Shown piece after piece: positions 52,519 through 63,751 of a DNA stretch of 64,000 bases; position 1 is the first letter of the stretch, and each line of letters begins with the position of its first letter. The DNA is taken from positions 57,825 through 121,824 of the forward strand of contig NW_026063289.1 of NCBI RefSeq assembly GCF_024362695.1. The letters run 5' to 3'. Made by a program: the position numbers and the translations under genes. This DNA is from Pectinophora gossypiella (lineage: Eukaryota > Arthropoda > Insecta > Lepidoptera > Gelechiidae). The notes under the pieces are model-generated. The model was not told where the DNA came from and ran no database searches. It was given only the letters and a program-made list of their open reading frames with translations.

Positions 52519-53345
52519 GGTTTAGATTTTTCATACAAAAGGATTTTCCCGCTAATTCCCGTTCCCGTGGGAATTTCGGGAATTCCTTTCTTAGTACACC
52601 TCTACGGTGTCTAAGGTACCTGCGTGCCAAATTTTAAACATCTTACTTGAATGGTTTAGATTTTTCATACAAAAGGATTTTCCCGTTAATTCCCGTTCCC
52701 GTGGGAATTTCGGGAATTCCTTTCTTAGTGCACCTCCACGGTACCTAAGGTACCTGCATGCTAAATTTCAAATGTCTAACTTGAGTGGTTTAGATTTTTC
52801 ATACAAAAGGTATTTCCCGCTAATTCCCGTTCCCGTGAGAATTTTGGGAATTCCTTTCTTAGTGCACCTCTACGGTACCTATGGTACCTGCATGCCAAAT
52901 TTCAAACGTCTAACTTGAGTGGTTTAGATTTTTCATACAAAAGGATTTTCCCGCTAATTCCCGTTCCCGTGGGAATTTCGGGAATTCCTTTCTTAGTACA
53001 CCTCTACGGTATCTAAGGTACCTGCATGACAAATTTCAAACATCTAACTTGAATGGTTTAGATTTTTCATACAAAAATATTTTTCCGCTAATTCCCGTTC
53101 CCGTGGGAATTTCGGGAATTCCTTTCTTAGTGCACCTTTACGTTATCTAAGGTACCTGCATGCCAAATTTCAAAAGTCTAACTTGAGTGGTTTAGATTTT
53201 TCATACAAAAGGATTTTCCCGCTAATTCCCGTTCCCGTAGGAATTTCGGGAATTCCTTTCTTAGTGCACCTCTACGGTATCTAAGGTACCTTCATGCCAA
53301 ATTTCAAACGTCTAACTTGAGTGGTTTAGGTTTTTCATACAAAAG
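52519..53345. repeat. 134 bp minisatellite within the Helitron
   Basis: GGTTTAGATTTTTCATAC or close variants start at 52519, 52653, 52787, 52921, 53055, 53189 and 53323, exactly 134 bp apart each time. Every copy carries CCCGTTCCCGTGGGAATTTCGGGAATTCC or close variants in part, with nested palindromes (CCCGT...ACGGG-like, GGGAATTCC). More diverged copies precede it from about 52060. A 103-codon frame across 52607-52918 is a product of the period and is not a gene. Confidence 0.93.
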
Positions 53346-53481
53346 GATTTCCCTTCACTACTCTGCTCCTATTGATTGTAGCGTGATGAAAGGTATACTA
53401 TAACCTGTCCAGGAGTGTGAAGAATAATTGTACCAAGTTTCATTAAAATCCGTCCAGTAGTTTTTGTTTCTATAAGGAACA

Positions 53482-53533
53482 TACAGACAGACAGACAGAC
53501 AGACAGATAGACAGACAGACAGACAGACAGACA
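53482..53533. repeat. (ACAG)n microsatellite
   Basis: Thirteen or so ACAG units with one ATAG, near the 5' end of the Helitron on its strand. A TCTG microsatellite occupies a similar place in the Helitron-like ends at 23098, 26341 and 63752. Confidence 0.9.
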
Positions 53534-53654
53534 AAAATTTTACTGATTGCATTTTTGGCATCAGTATCGATCACTTATCACCCCCTGATAGTTATTTTGA
53601 AAAAATATTTAATGTACAGAATTGACCTCTCTACAGATTTATTATAAGTATAGA

Positions 53655-54573
53655 TGTGATAGAATTTGCCGAGAGCCAAGTCCATAATAATAACTTCCGA
53701 AAGAAATGACCAATCAACCTTAGATAATGCACTCCTTATTAAGTCATAGTCAGCTGAGAAATACCTATGCACCGTGCGCGGTGGCGATCGCAACTCGGCG
53801 GGACGGCGGGGGGCGACGCGCTCCACGCGCAGCGCGGGGTGGTGGGCGTCCTCTGGGACCGCCAGCGGCGCCACGCGACTCACCACACATGGAGTGTTGT
53901 GGAAAACCAGGTCGAGCCACCTGTTATGAGTATCGTTCGCAACACCGTTGCATTGATAAAGATTGGTAAACAACATGAAATTATATACTTGAGAGATACG
54001 AGTTTCTAATGAAGGATTCGTTAATATGTAAGAATTAGGCATATCAGAATCGGCCGCCCAAACGGCTTTAGTCACATTAAAGTCTCCCAGCAGCAGGAAT
54101 TCACTATTCGGCAGGTCAATAATTAAATCAGAGATGTAGTCAAAATACAATAATTCAGCCGATTCTTGGTCCTTATTTTGCTGGAAATAAGAACAATATA
54201 TATAGATATAATCGGAGGAGTGCTGGTTATCGAGGCGTATACCTACACATACAATGTCGGGCGCGCCCGGTAACAGCGGCAGCGGTCGCGGCGGCTTGAT
54301 GTCCACCGCTAGTCCGCCGCGCACTGCTCTCAATGCCCCTCCTCCGAACATCACACCTAGGCTCTCGTAATCGCGGTCGGTCCGGTAAACATTATACCTA
54401 CTATCGAAAAGTTCAGAGTCGTAAATACCTGGTAAAAGCCAGGACTCAGTTATACAGATAACATCATAATCATGTTGTAATACATTATGAAGGAATGATT
54501 TTGTTTTGGTTCTAAGACCTCTCGCATTTTGGTAAAATATATTTAAGAACATTGATATATAAACAGTGAGCAA
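53655..54573 (-). pseudogene. LINE-E ORF2 endonuclease
   Basis: IFYQNARGLRTKTKSFL, YDVICITESWL, YRTDRD, GGLAVDIK, FLLLGDFNV and NRWLDLVF are the ordered blocks of the AP-endonuclease-like nickase. The methionine at 54573 or the one at 54552 can start it. Two stretches (about 53770-53890 and 54240-54345) are strongly GC-rich and encode Pro/Arg/Ala-rich segments, unlike the AT-rich remainder. The frame continues into the Helitron at 53654, so codons beyond GKFYHI are Helitron sequence. Confidence 0.85.
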
Positions 54574-55160
54574 CTCTTATTATAGATTTCACACAAACTA
54601 AAAGAGAACGAGAGGTTCATTAGATTATTTATAATTTTATAAAAGACTCCCAGAACCTTAATTGGCCTATGATACGAGTATTTAGTACCATATTTGTAGC
54701 TAATTATAAATTGATATTTGTTAGTCTGATAATTAAACGTTAAAATTTTGTAAATTACGATTAAGACTTTGTAAAATATGCATAAAACCAAACGTAGGTA
54801 GCAAAAACATATTAATGATACTCGAAACAAGCAACAAACGGCAAAAAATTCTGAACTTACCGCGCGATTTAATAATCTATGCACAACAACAAACATAACT
54901 GCGAAAAGGTAATAATCCATTACGTGCGACATACGGAGAACGCATAAGATTATAGCCTCAGAGAGCGACACGAAATTGCACCAATCTGATATTAACACTA
55001 AAGTCTCTCCACCCCACCACAACACATACTCAGTAGCATTGCCAGAGCGTTCCAACCTCCGGGCCGCTGTATCAAATTTTACGTAAAAATAGGAAATTAA
55101 AAGAAATATTATATTAAATTTGCTTTCGCCATCCATAAAATAGCCTATAAAATGACACAA
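54543..55160 (-). other. 205-codon hydrophobic ORF between LINE-E ORFs
   Basis: A stop-free frame of 205 codons fills the inter-ORF region and overlaps the start of ORF2 by about 30 nt. The product is rich in Phe, Ile, Leu, Val, Tyr and Cys (FNIIFLLISYFYVKF, YYLFAVMFVVVHRLL, VLCIFYKVLIVIYKIL) and would contain several membrane-like segments. In sequence this AT-rich an open frame of this length is unexpected by chance, but T-rich composition favours such residues. I recognise no family. Confidence 0.3.
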
Positions 55161-55201
55161 ATTATAAAAAATGCTTAGGTGGTAACGAAGAGAGAAAACA
55201 C

Positions 55202-56275
55202 TTATACTATCTTTTTTAAAGCGTTTTCCGAAGTTACGAAAATTACTGGGGCATCCTTGCTGCGACGAACCATCACCGTGCAGTTCTTCACCCAGCAGTA
55301 CTCGTATCCTTTTTGTTTAGCTCTGGTATGGGCTTGTTTGAGGAGAGACTTATTTCGCGCTGACAGGTGATCGTTTACGTAGATCCGCTGATCCACGCCC
55401 ACAAAGCCTATATCGCTCGCCTTTAACTGAAGCTTGCGGAATGAAGCCAAGAAATCATCTTTCTTGTGGCGTGAGGAGAATTTTAAGATGATGGGTTTAG
55501 CCATCTTCTTATTGGTGTCGTGCTTCACAGCGACGCGGGTAGCGAAGTCAACATCGGTGTCAATGTTGATTTTGAACTTGCCAACATCAGCCAATCTCTT
55601 GACGACATTTAATAAATTCTCCCCATCATGTTGGGGCACACCATTAATTTGTACATTCGACCGTCGCACCCACTGCTCGTTCTTATGCTTCTCCTCTATC
55701 AGCTCCATGACAGTATCCTTCAATTCCTTCAGTTCAGCCTTGGATTGTTCAAAGGTTGATACCCTGGTTTCAATTGCCACAACCCGCTCTGTAATTACAT
55801 CCATCCTTGAGTTGATGTTGGATTTCAAATCTGCAATATCCGAGGAGACTTGTTTAAGGTCGTTCTGGATAAGCTGAAGGGCGGAGAACTGTGATTGGAT
55901 CGATTCCATTTTAGAAGAAATATCCCGGAGCACATTCCTTATGTCAGGTGAATCTTAAATCGAAGTCTTAGGTTTCGACGAGTCCACAATCGAGGCTGTG
56001 TGTTTCACCATCCTAGGTGTTGAAGTATGTTCCAGTGGCAGTCCAGACGAAAAACCGACGACTGTTGTACTTGCTGCGGACTCGTTGATTCCAGAGACGG
56101 ACGACGCCACATCCCGACAATTAATACAAATCCATGAATTGCGACCACTGCCCAGTCTATTGAAGCCGCGTTCGGATATGCCCGCACAATTAAAGTGGAA
56201 TTTTAGTTTACAAAGTGAACACTCCGGACCCGTACAGACGGACTCACTACACTTCGCACACCCACTTGTCATCAT
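55202..56275 (-). pseudogene. LINE-E ORF1: PHD finger, coiled coil, RNA-binding
   Basis: The N-terminal part has a PHD-like finger: CAKCSESV, CSLCKLKFHFNCAGI and WICINCR. An in-frame TAA at 55955-55957 separates it from the remainder, which reads on in the same frame. That part holds a long coiled coil (MESIQSQFSALQLIQNDLKQ to about residue 85) and a globular domain (RSNVQINGVPQ, PIILKFSSRHKKDDFLASFR, IYVNDHLSARNKSLL). The C-terminal portion resembles what is annotated as FP-protein C-terminal domain in lepidopteran LINE ORF1s. It would coat the LINE RNA. Confidence 0.78.
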
Positions 56276-56363
56276 CTTGCTCCGGCCCCAAAGTTGGACA
56301 ACCCTGACTAGTTAACGGAGTGAATACGTGTATACCCAATGAGCTCGGAACCGGAATGTGTAT

Positions 56364-56820
56364 AATAAATGACTGTATGTTAAGAGATTGTATAGAACGA
56401 ACAATTGTCTGCTCTAATCGGCGAGTAAAAGGATCTCCACCAACCTTTATCATCCACAATCGAGCTGGAATCTGGACAGCTGGGCAGCCTCTGGAGTGAC
56501 TGAACGTCAGGCCGGCGACCAAGGTCAGAGTAACACTCACTTAACCCGATCGGGTGAGCAAAAATATATTGTTCAGTTCAAAATTACACAACAGTTCCAA
56601 TAAACGTTATTGAAGCTCCAATGGAGAACACAGATATGCGTGAAACGTTCACGTCTAGGCTGCAAGTCGTAAGGGCGTGAGTTTTGTACAGAACGTCTGT
56701 ACTAGCCCGCGTCGAACGTCGAACAGAAGGATTGCCAGTCATACATCCAGTGACGGTGGACTGACAATTATTTGATCGAGATTTTACATTTACCCACCAA
56801 TATTGAGCAGATATTGAACA
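56364..56820 (-). repeat. BEL 3' LTR
   Basis: On the minus strand it starts TGTTCAATATCTGCTC and ends ACAGTCATTTATT. It matches 62625-63081 with no difference that I saw. A short minus-strand frame inside both copies is an LTR shadow. Confidence 0.9.
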
Positions 56821-56832
56821 TACCCCCCACCG
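56821..56832 (-). other. BEL polypurine tract
   Basis: CGGTGGGGGGTA on the minus strand directly precedes the LTR start TGTTCAATATC. It is the plus-strand primer of LTR retrotransposons. Confidence 0.75.
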
Positions 56833-57020
56833 AAATCATAGTGATGATTTCCTGCGTGTGTAGTGTGTGTAGTATAAGATAAAATTTTACTCATAATAGA
56901 TACATTAACCTAGTGTAAAGTGTAGCTAATGTAGTCTTAATGTAAAGTGTTTAACATCTACTTAAATACTTAAATAAAAATAAAATAATATATTAGTTTG
57001 CATAAGGCAAAGGACAAACT

Positions 57021-60000
57021 TTATCTATTAACGGGTCTCTTCAAGTGCCCGTTTTGAGTGCGCACAGTAACAACGCGTACTATGTCATCTACACCTGGAT
57101 GAATTGCTTCAACCCTACCTAAAGGCCACTGCAAGGGACGAGTTAAGTTAGACTTGAGTAAAACTAAATCGCCGACCTTCAGATTAGGACGTTGTACGAA
57201 CCACTTTGCTCTCTGTTGTAGAGTATGTAAATAGTCATCGGACCACCTTCTCCAAAATGATTGAGATATCTTCTGGATGGATTGCCAACGTGACAACCTA
57301 TTCAGAGACACGTCTTGCAAATCATACTCTGGGACGGCTACTAAGCTTTGACCAATCAGAAAATGACCGGCAGTTAATACGTCAAACTCTTGAGGGTTGT
57401 CCGACAATGAGCACAGTGGGCGTGAATTCATCACGGCTTCAATTTTGCAGAAAACTGTGCACAACTCTTCAAAGGTGAGAGTTTTATCACCTACAGCACG
57501 ACAGAGGTGATGCTTGGCTGATTTAATACCAGCTTCCCATAGGCCTCCCATAGAGGCAGCGTTGGGTGGGTAGCACGCCAATCTATGGAGCGCAAGGCAC
57601 ACCCTTCAAGAATATCATCTTGAACTTGTTTATTATTAAGAAATGCGGTAACTTCTTTTAAGTGTTTGGCAGCAGCCATAAAATTCGTGCCGCAATCTGA
57701 ATAGAGGCAACTACAAAGACCACGACGCGCTACAAAGCGATCTAATGTGGCAAGAAAACATTCACATGATAAATCAGTCAGTACTTCTAAATGTACTGCT
57801 TTTGTTGAAAAGCAAATAAAGAGACATAAATAAGCCTTATATACCTTGGCATTACGCCGAAGACTTTCTTTTACAAAGAATGGTCCACCTATATCGCAAC
57901 CAACGTGGTTGAAAACCTTATCTGGTTTAAGACGTGAAGCAGGGAGTGAACCCATTGTAGGTTGAATCGATGTCGGTCGAAATTTAAAACAATTAGCGCA
58001 CTTTGAAAGTACAGAACGGATTATGCTACGAGCATTTATAATCCAATAATTTTTACACAATATTCCTTGTAACGTACGGGGACCTGTGTGCAAATAAAGT
58101 TTATGAAAGAACATAATGATTAATCGAGTCGTATGACATTTTTTAGGAAGAAGCACGGGGTGCTTTGTATTATACGGAAGGTCAGATTGTAAAATCCTAC
58201 CCCCCACCCTGAGGAAACAATGGACATCGAGGAATGGCGATAACTTACGTAACGAAGATACGTAACCTTTTTTACGAAGGGTTTCAATTTCAAGATGGAA
58301 ATGATTTGTTTGCACCACTCGAATGATAGTTTTGTGAGCCTGTTTCAATTCGGCAGTTTTCAATGGACCGACAATCAGATCACATCGCTTCACTTTCAAC
58401 TTGAGATTATTTATGTAACGATGACACCAAGCTACAATGCGTTGGAGTTTACAAAAAAAGGAAAACTTGTTGAAAGTCTCTTCTAAGTCATTTTTAAAAG
58501 TATTTTTATCGTCACATAAAGTAAAATTAAACGAATCTGTATTAGATTTCAATTCCGGGACCTTGTTATGGTTTTTTAAAATGAAGGAACTTGTTGGCCA
58601 ATGCTCTGGACTTTCATGTAGCCATGAAGGGCCATGAATCCATTCAGTTGCCGTAGCTACGAGCTGAGACGGCATAACTCCACGGGAGCAGATATCGGCG
58701 GCATTGTGTTCACTGTTTACGTGAAACCAACAGTTAGGAGGTACGACCTCAGTTATTTGACTAACACGGTTAGATACGTATGTTTTCAATTTATAAGGCG
58801 GAGTTTGAAGCCATGAAAACACGACACTTGAGTCGCTGAATGCAGTTAACTGCACAGAAAATTCCTTTAAATTTTGTACGACAAAATTAATAAGCTTGGA
58901 AAGTAGCACGGCAGCTTCCAATTCAAGTCTAGGAATAGACAATGGTTTAGTCGGCGCTACTTTACTTTTACTAGTCAACAACCTAACCTTTACGTTCCCT
59001 GCCTTGTCCGTACTGCGTAGGTAAACGCAGGCGGCATAGCCGCGTGATGACGCATCACAGAAAGCTATTACTTGAACAGCGACGAACGTAGGTATCAACA
59101 AATGACGTTCGATACGTAACTCTGCTAATGAATGCAAATCGGAAATAAATCTATACCACTTGTTGGACAATTCTTGTGGAAGGCGATCGTCCCATCCTAT
59201 ACCAAGCTTCCACAAGTCTTGCATGATGCACTTTGCGATAAAAGTACATGGGGAAATAAATCCAACAGGATCAAATATGCTTGCAAGTAATTGTAAAACA
59301 GAGCGTTTAGTATTTTTTGTGTCAGAAAAATTAAAATTAAAAGAAAAGCAGTCACATGCAGGCAGCCATGTCAAACCTAAAACTTTTAAGGAAGATGATA
59401 ACGTATCATCTTGGAAATTAATGGCCGTTGTTCGGTCGGCACTTACATTAGTAAGTAACTGAGGACAGTTACTTGCCCACTTGCGCAAATCGAAACCACC
59501 ACTTTTAAGCAAGGATATGAGCTGAGTTTGCAAGGTGCAAGCTTCATCAATGGTCTGGCATGACCAGAGCAAGTCATCGACGTAAAATCCTTCCATTAAA
59601 ACCTCAGCTGCCTTAGAAAGTGTCAAGTGACTTGACGATTGGGGGTTTGCAGCTAGTTGAGCTAACTCATCTAGAGCGAGCTGATGCAACGTGCGAACAG
59701 CTATGTATGGAGCACTTCGAAGACCGTAAGTGTTGGTTTTTAATTCATATATTCTCACTGGCTGCGTGGGAGACTCACGCCAAAGAATATGCTGATATAT
59801 TCTTTCAGATGGATCGATAAGCACCCCTCGGTACATCTTTGAAATGTCAGCTGTTAAACAGACTTCATATAATCTAAAGTTAGTGATTATTTTTAAAATA
59901 TCTTGATGTAACTTCCTACCAGTTAACAGTGAGTCATTGAGAGATACGCCTGTCGAAGTCTTGGCAGAACCATCAAATACAACACGCAAGGGCGTAGTGG

Positions 60001-61129
60001 TACTTGAAGGTCGGAGTACACAATGGTGTGGGATAAAAAACTTAGAAGTTTCAGTCCCTGTATACAACTCCATGTGCCCTAACGACTCGTATTCCTTCAT
60101 AAAATCATTGTAAGCCTGCTGAAAGCTTTGCGAACGAGCAAGGCGTCGCTCGACCTGTGTAAGACGTTTCAATGCGTACTCATATGAGTCACCGAGTGGC
60201 TCGCGGTCAGGGTTTAACAATATTGGAGAAACGTATCGACCCGTTTCATCACGATAATGTTTTTCATTAAATATTTTTTCGGCAATCTCATCCTCTGGAC
60301 TGAGTGGAGTCGTGCACGGCAGCGATTCCACCTCCCAAAAACGTTTGAGAGTGTCATTGATAAGATTGTCGTCAATGGTGTACGACACCATTGACGTTGT
60401 GGACGCCACAACATTACTGTCGCTCGGAGATTGCACGGCTAACCTCCCGGTTATTACATAACCAAATACACTGCTCAAAGCTGCAGGTATGTCGGAACTA
60501 AATATGAATTTTTTTCCGTCATAAATGTGAGGGAAAATGTCACCAGCTAAAATGATGTCAATTGGTGATTTTTTATGAAAGTCAGGATCGGCTAAAACTA
60601 AGTTTTTATATTCGTTAATCACGGTTTGTGGAATTGTCACGGTAGGTAAATCCGAAGTAATTTTTCGCAAAACAACAGCGTCAATGTTAAAAAGAGGAAT
60701 TGAATTATGACGTGATTTTATAGATAACAACGTCATTCCGTAATTTTTGAGGTTTTCATCACCAAGTCCATAAATATTAAAAGGACATTTATGTACCGAT
60801 AAACCCAAACGATGTAAGCATTCAGCTGAAATAAAATTCGACTGCGCGCCCGAGTCAATTAATACTCTGCACGGTTGATAACAGTTAAACTGATCTAAAA
60901 CATGCACAACTGCAGTTCCCAATATAACGGTACTATTTGTTTGAATGGATGACGCATGACAATTCATAACAACATCGCTAGTATCGACCTGCGACTGCGC
61001 AGGCGCCGAGGCGGGACCAGGCGCGATGCCTGCAGGAACCGGTTTCTTATCACCCGAGTCTGCGTGCAACAACATATGATGCGGCTGATTACAGATAAAA
61101 CATATATTGACTTTTGCATTCGCTTGCAT
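57021..61129 (-). pseudogene. BEL pol: protease, RT, RNase H, integrase
   Basis: The 1212-codon main frame (61129-57491) starts in the third gag zinc motif (ICFICNQPHHMLLH), then has the retropepsin site VLIDSGAQSNFIS at about residue 90. RT: PLRVVFDGSAKTSTGVSLN, VCLTADISKMYRGVLI and GFYVDDLLWS near residue 515. RNase H: IAFCDASSRGYAACVYLRS and SIPRLELEAAVLLSKLI. Integrase: KCANCFKFRP, HVGCDIGGPFFVKE and LYSDCGTNFMAA. Near 57560 a one-base shift moves into 57602-57021, which carries the catalytic-Glu segment NAASMGGLWEAGIKSAK and the C-terminus (LKVGDLVLLKSNLTRPLQWP). The family normally makes one gag-pol polyprotein. Confidence 0.93.
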
Positions 61130-62259
61130 TATGATTCTGCTTTAGACAATTTCGACATAGTCTAAGAGCTTCAGCACGGCTGACACGCTGTGAATAGTTC
61201 AATTTACGAAATTGATCACAACGAAAAATCATATGATTTTCTCCACAATGTAAACACGATAACTTTGAACGTGTTGTTGAAGAAGCATGCGAATAATTTT
61301 TATTTACTTTATTAATATTTTTATTGTACATTTTACTATCAGTTGTTTTATTTTGTCGCATATTTACGTCACTACTACGAGTAAAGGATGATGAATGATC
61401 AAGAACTTTTATTTGATTGTGCACAAAACTCATTAGATGCGAGAATGTAGGTATAGAATTTTGATCTAACTGTTGTTCGAATAACTTGCGTGTTTGTGGG
61501 TCTAAAGATCGCAACGCGATATGACAGAATAGATAATTATTCAAGTTATCAACTTTTAAGCCTTTAATGGCTTTGTATGAATGTTCATATGTTTCAATAA
61601 ACATGTTTAAATGAGTAGAAGATTCTTTTTGAAGTGGTGAAAAATTAAGCATTTTATCCAAGTACATACCGATTAACATTCGGCTGTCTTGATATTTATC
61701 AAGGAGACTCTTCCATACCAAGTCATAGTTGGCAGCAGTAACAGGAAGACTCTTTACTATATTTAACGCTGATCCCTTTGTGCATGACAATAAATAGTGA
61801 AATTTATCAATTTTTGAAATACTTTCGTTACTATGAACCAAGGAGCAAAATGTTTCGTAAAACGTATTAAAGTTTTCAATATTACCGTCAAATGTAAACA
61901 ATTCAATCTTAGGAAGTCGAGGTCGAGATTCCTTTTGTTGTGAGTTGTGAAGGAGTTTCGTCCTTAACGCAACTGACATTAGGTTCAAGTTTGCGCAGAT
62001 GCAATTTTATACGAAAGTATAATTCATCGAAGTTTTTTAATGCCTGACCATTTAATGTAGCTTTGGAGTTATGTTTAAGTTCGCATTCAAAAATATCATA
62101 AATAACACGTTCGAAAGATTGACGCAAATCGTCAATTTCTGAAGCACGTAACAAAAACATTTCCTTGGAGTCGGAATCCAAAGTAGTTCTACTCGAGTCA
62201 TATATAGATTGAACTTGCTTATAAAGCCTTTCCTTTTTATTTTGTAATAAATTCATCAA
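61089..62259 (-). pseudogene. BEL gag, two frames
   Basis: The first frame (62259 to about 61970) encodes the helical N-terminus (MMNLLQNKKERLYKQVQ). A shift near 61970 leads into the second frame (to 61089), with PKIELFTFDGNIENFNTFYE, DKFHYLLSCTKGSALNIVKS and LDPQTRKLFEQQL, the typical BEL/Pao capsid region, followed by knuckles CLHCGENHMIFRC and CRNCLKQNHNASEC. A second shift near 61130 separates gag from pol, whose frame holds the third Cys/His motif. Both shifts are single-base size and could be mutations or assembly errors. Confidence 0.85.
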
Positions 62260-62624
62260 GATCGATGTGTCTTGATCAAGTGATTCATTGTCAGATAGAT
62301 GACAAAGAACGAGGTGTAGTGTAATTAATGCTCACTACGTACGGCACACGTATAATGTACAGATTCGTTACGTTATAAAACTTTATATAGAACGTCTATA
62401 TATTATGTAAGATATACGTAAACTGTGATATAAATATCAATAAATAAAGTACAAATATATGTATGATATCTATAGGTAAATGAGATATTCGTGGTCTAGT
62501 GACCAGGAAAACTTGGATATCTGGGGTCAGATGACCAGGACAAATTTGATATCCGGGCTCGAAGGACCAAAAAAATTGTGCGATCTGCGCAATTTACAGG
62601 TGTCGCTGATAGAATATATATATA
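62260..62624 (-). other. BEL leader between LTR and gag
   Basis: About 365 nt of AT-rich leader. Near the LTR, on the minus strand, it contains TTTGGTCCTTCGAGCCCGG, a sequence I have seen in this position in insect BEL elements. The primer-binding site should lie just inside the LTR, but no tRNA match was obvious by eye. Confidence 0.5.
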
Positions 62625-63081
62625 AATAAATGACTGTATGTTAAGAGATTGTATAGAACGAACAATTGTCTGCTCTAATCGGCGAGTAAAAGGATCTCCA
62701 CCAACCTTTATCATCCACAATCGAGCTGGAATCTGGACAGCTGGGCAGCCTCTGGAGTGACTGAACGTCAGGCCGGCGACCAAGGTCAGAGTAACACTCA
62801 CTTAACCCGATCGGGTGAGCAAAAATATATTGTTCAGTTCAAAATTACACAACAGTTCCAATAAACGTTATTGAAGCTCCAATGGAGAACACAGATATGC
62901 GTGAAACGTTCACGTCTAGGCTGCAAGTCGTAAGGGCGTGAGTTTTGTACAGAACGTCTGTACTAGCCCGCGTCGAACGTCGAACAGAAGGATTGCCAGT
63001 CATACATCCAGTGACGGTGGACTGACAATTATTTGATCGAGATTTTACATTTACCCACCAATATTGAGCAGATATTGAACA
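62625..63081 (-). repeat. BEL 5' LTR
   Basis: The copy pairs with 56364-56820. On the minus strand it begins at 63081 with TGTTCAATATC and ends at 62625. It should hold the promoter. Confidence 0.9.
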
Positions 63082-63751
63082 CGAAGTGTACGTCTATTTA
63101 GGATGTAACTAAGGTAATAAAATTTTCCAAGCAATACTCTAAGTTTCGAACATACCTCGCCAACATGTACCTTCCAGTTAAATTTGCGATCGATATACAA
63201 GCCCAGGTATTTAAATGTATCAACAAAACAAAGCTTATCGCAACGACAGCTGTGACCGGCCGCGTGCAGGCACGCCTAGGTATGACAGACGATACTGACG
63301 TCATCGAGCTTCAACCTAACAGCTGATCTGTTATATGGCGAGTGTATATGCATACATTTTGTTTTAGATTGATTTATAATGATTCCGTTATCATGTGCCC
63401 ACTTGGTAATATTATTTAAGTCTATTTGTATATATTTAGCAATTTCATGTATATCCTTTGAAGAATAAAGTAGGCACATGTCGTCCGCATACATATACAC
63501 ATTGCAGTGCTGCACCACGTTAGGCACGCTGTTAACGTGCATCACGTAGCCGACTGGGCCAAACACGGAGCCAGTTGGGACACCCAACACGACGTCACAC
63601 TCTGTACCCTCCACGCCGCTGACCACTGTGCGGATTGTTCTATTTTTCAGGTAATTGCGGAACCATGAATTCGTCGGACCGCGGATTCCACACTCGTCCA
63701 TTGACTGTAATAGGTTTTCATGGTCTAAGGTGTCGAATGCCTTTTTACTCA
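63082..63751 (-). pseudogene. LINE-D reverse transcriptase, second copy
   Basis: The stretch repeats 25671-26340 at a constant offset of 37411. It encodes the same RT palm (KKAFDTLDHENLL, GVPTGSVFGPVGYVMHV, YMYADDMCLLYSS) with the same frame break. Two differences were seen: 63727 is A where 26316 is G, and 63749 is T where 26338 is C. The thumb is cut by the BEL LTR at 63081. Confidence 0.85.

Larger units (their letters stand above)
51648..53654 (-). mobile_element. Non-autonomous Helitron inside LINE-E ORF2
   Basis: Read on the minus strand the element starts TCTATACTTATAATAAATC and ends with a GC hairpin (CGCGGACGAAGTCGCG) followed by GGCAAAAGCTAG. It is preceded by A and followed by T, the Helitron insertion rule, and creates no target duplication. 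Taking it out joins the endonuclease and RT codons of LINE-E in one frame. The 2007 bp hold a 134 bp minisatellite and an ACAG tract but no Rep/helicase, so it is non-autonomous. Confidence 0.85.
49413..56363 (-). mobile_element. LINE-E, two-ORF LINE with PHD-type ORF1
   Basis: On the minus strand: ORF1 (56275-55202), a 0.6 kb inter-ORF region, ORF2 endonuclease, a Helitron insertion, ORF2 RT and a tail of ATTT repeats at 49413-49450. After removing the Helitron it spans about 4.9 kb. ORF1 combines a PHD finger with a coiled coil and an RNA-binding-like domain, an arrangement I associate with CR1/L2/Rex-like insect LINEs. Damage is slight: one stop in ORF1, one stop and one frameshift in ORF2. 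Confidence 0.82.
56364..63081 (-). mobile_element. BEL/Pao retrotransposon with paired LTRs
   Basis: LTRs of 457 bp at both ends bracket gag and a long pol in the order protease, RT, RNase H, integrase. They look identical, so the insertion is recent, yet the coding region has three frame breaks. The polypurine tract (CGGTGGGGGGTA, minus strand) lies inside the 3' LTR. No target duplication is seen: the outer flanks are TGTAT on the left and CGAAG on the right. The left neighbour is the 5' end of LINE-E, the right neighbour the LINE-D copy. Confidence 0.92.

Noticed and set aside
52607..52918. 103-codon ORF in the minisatellite
   Set aside because: It follows the 134 bp period and has no counterpart in other units once substitutions occur; no motif.
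55202..56275. Baculovirus FP gene or integrated virus
   Set aside because: The frame lies upstream of a LINE endonuclease and RT on the same strand, has a PHD finger, and no other viral gene is near.
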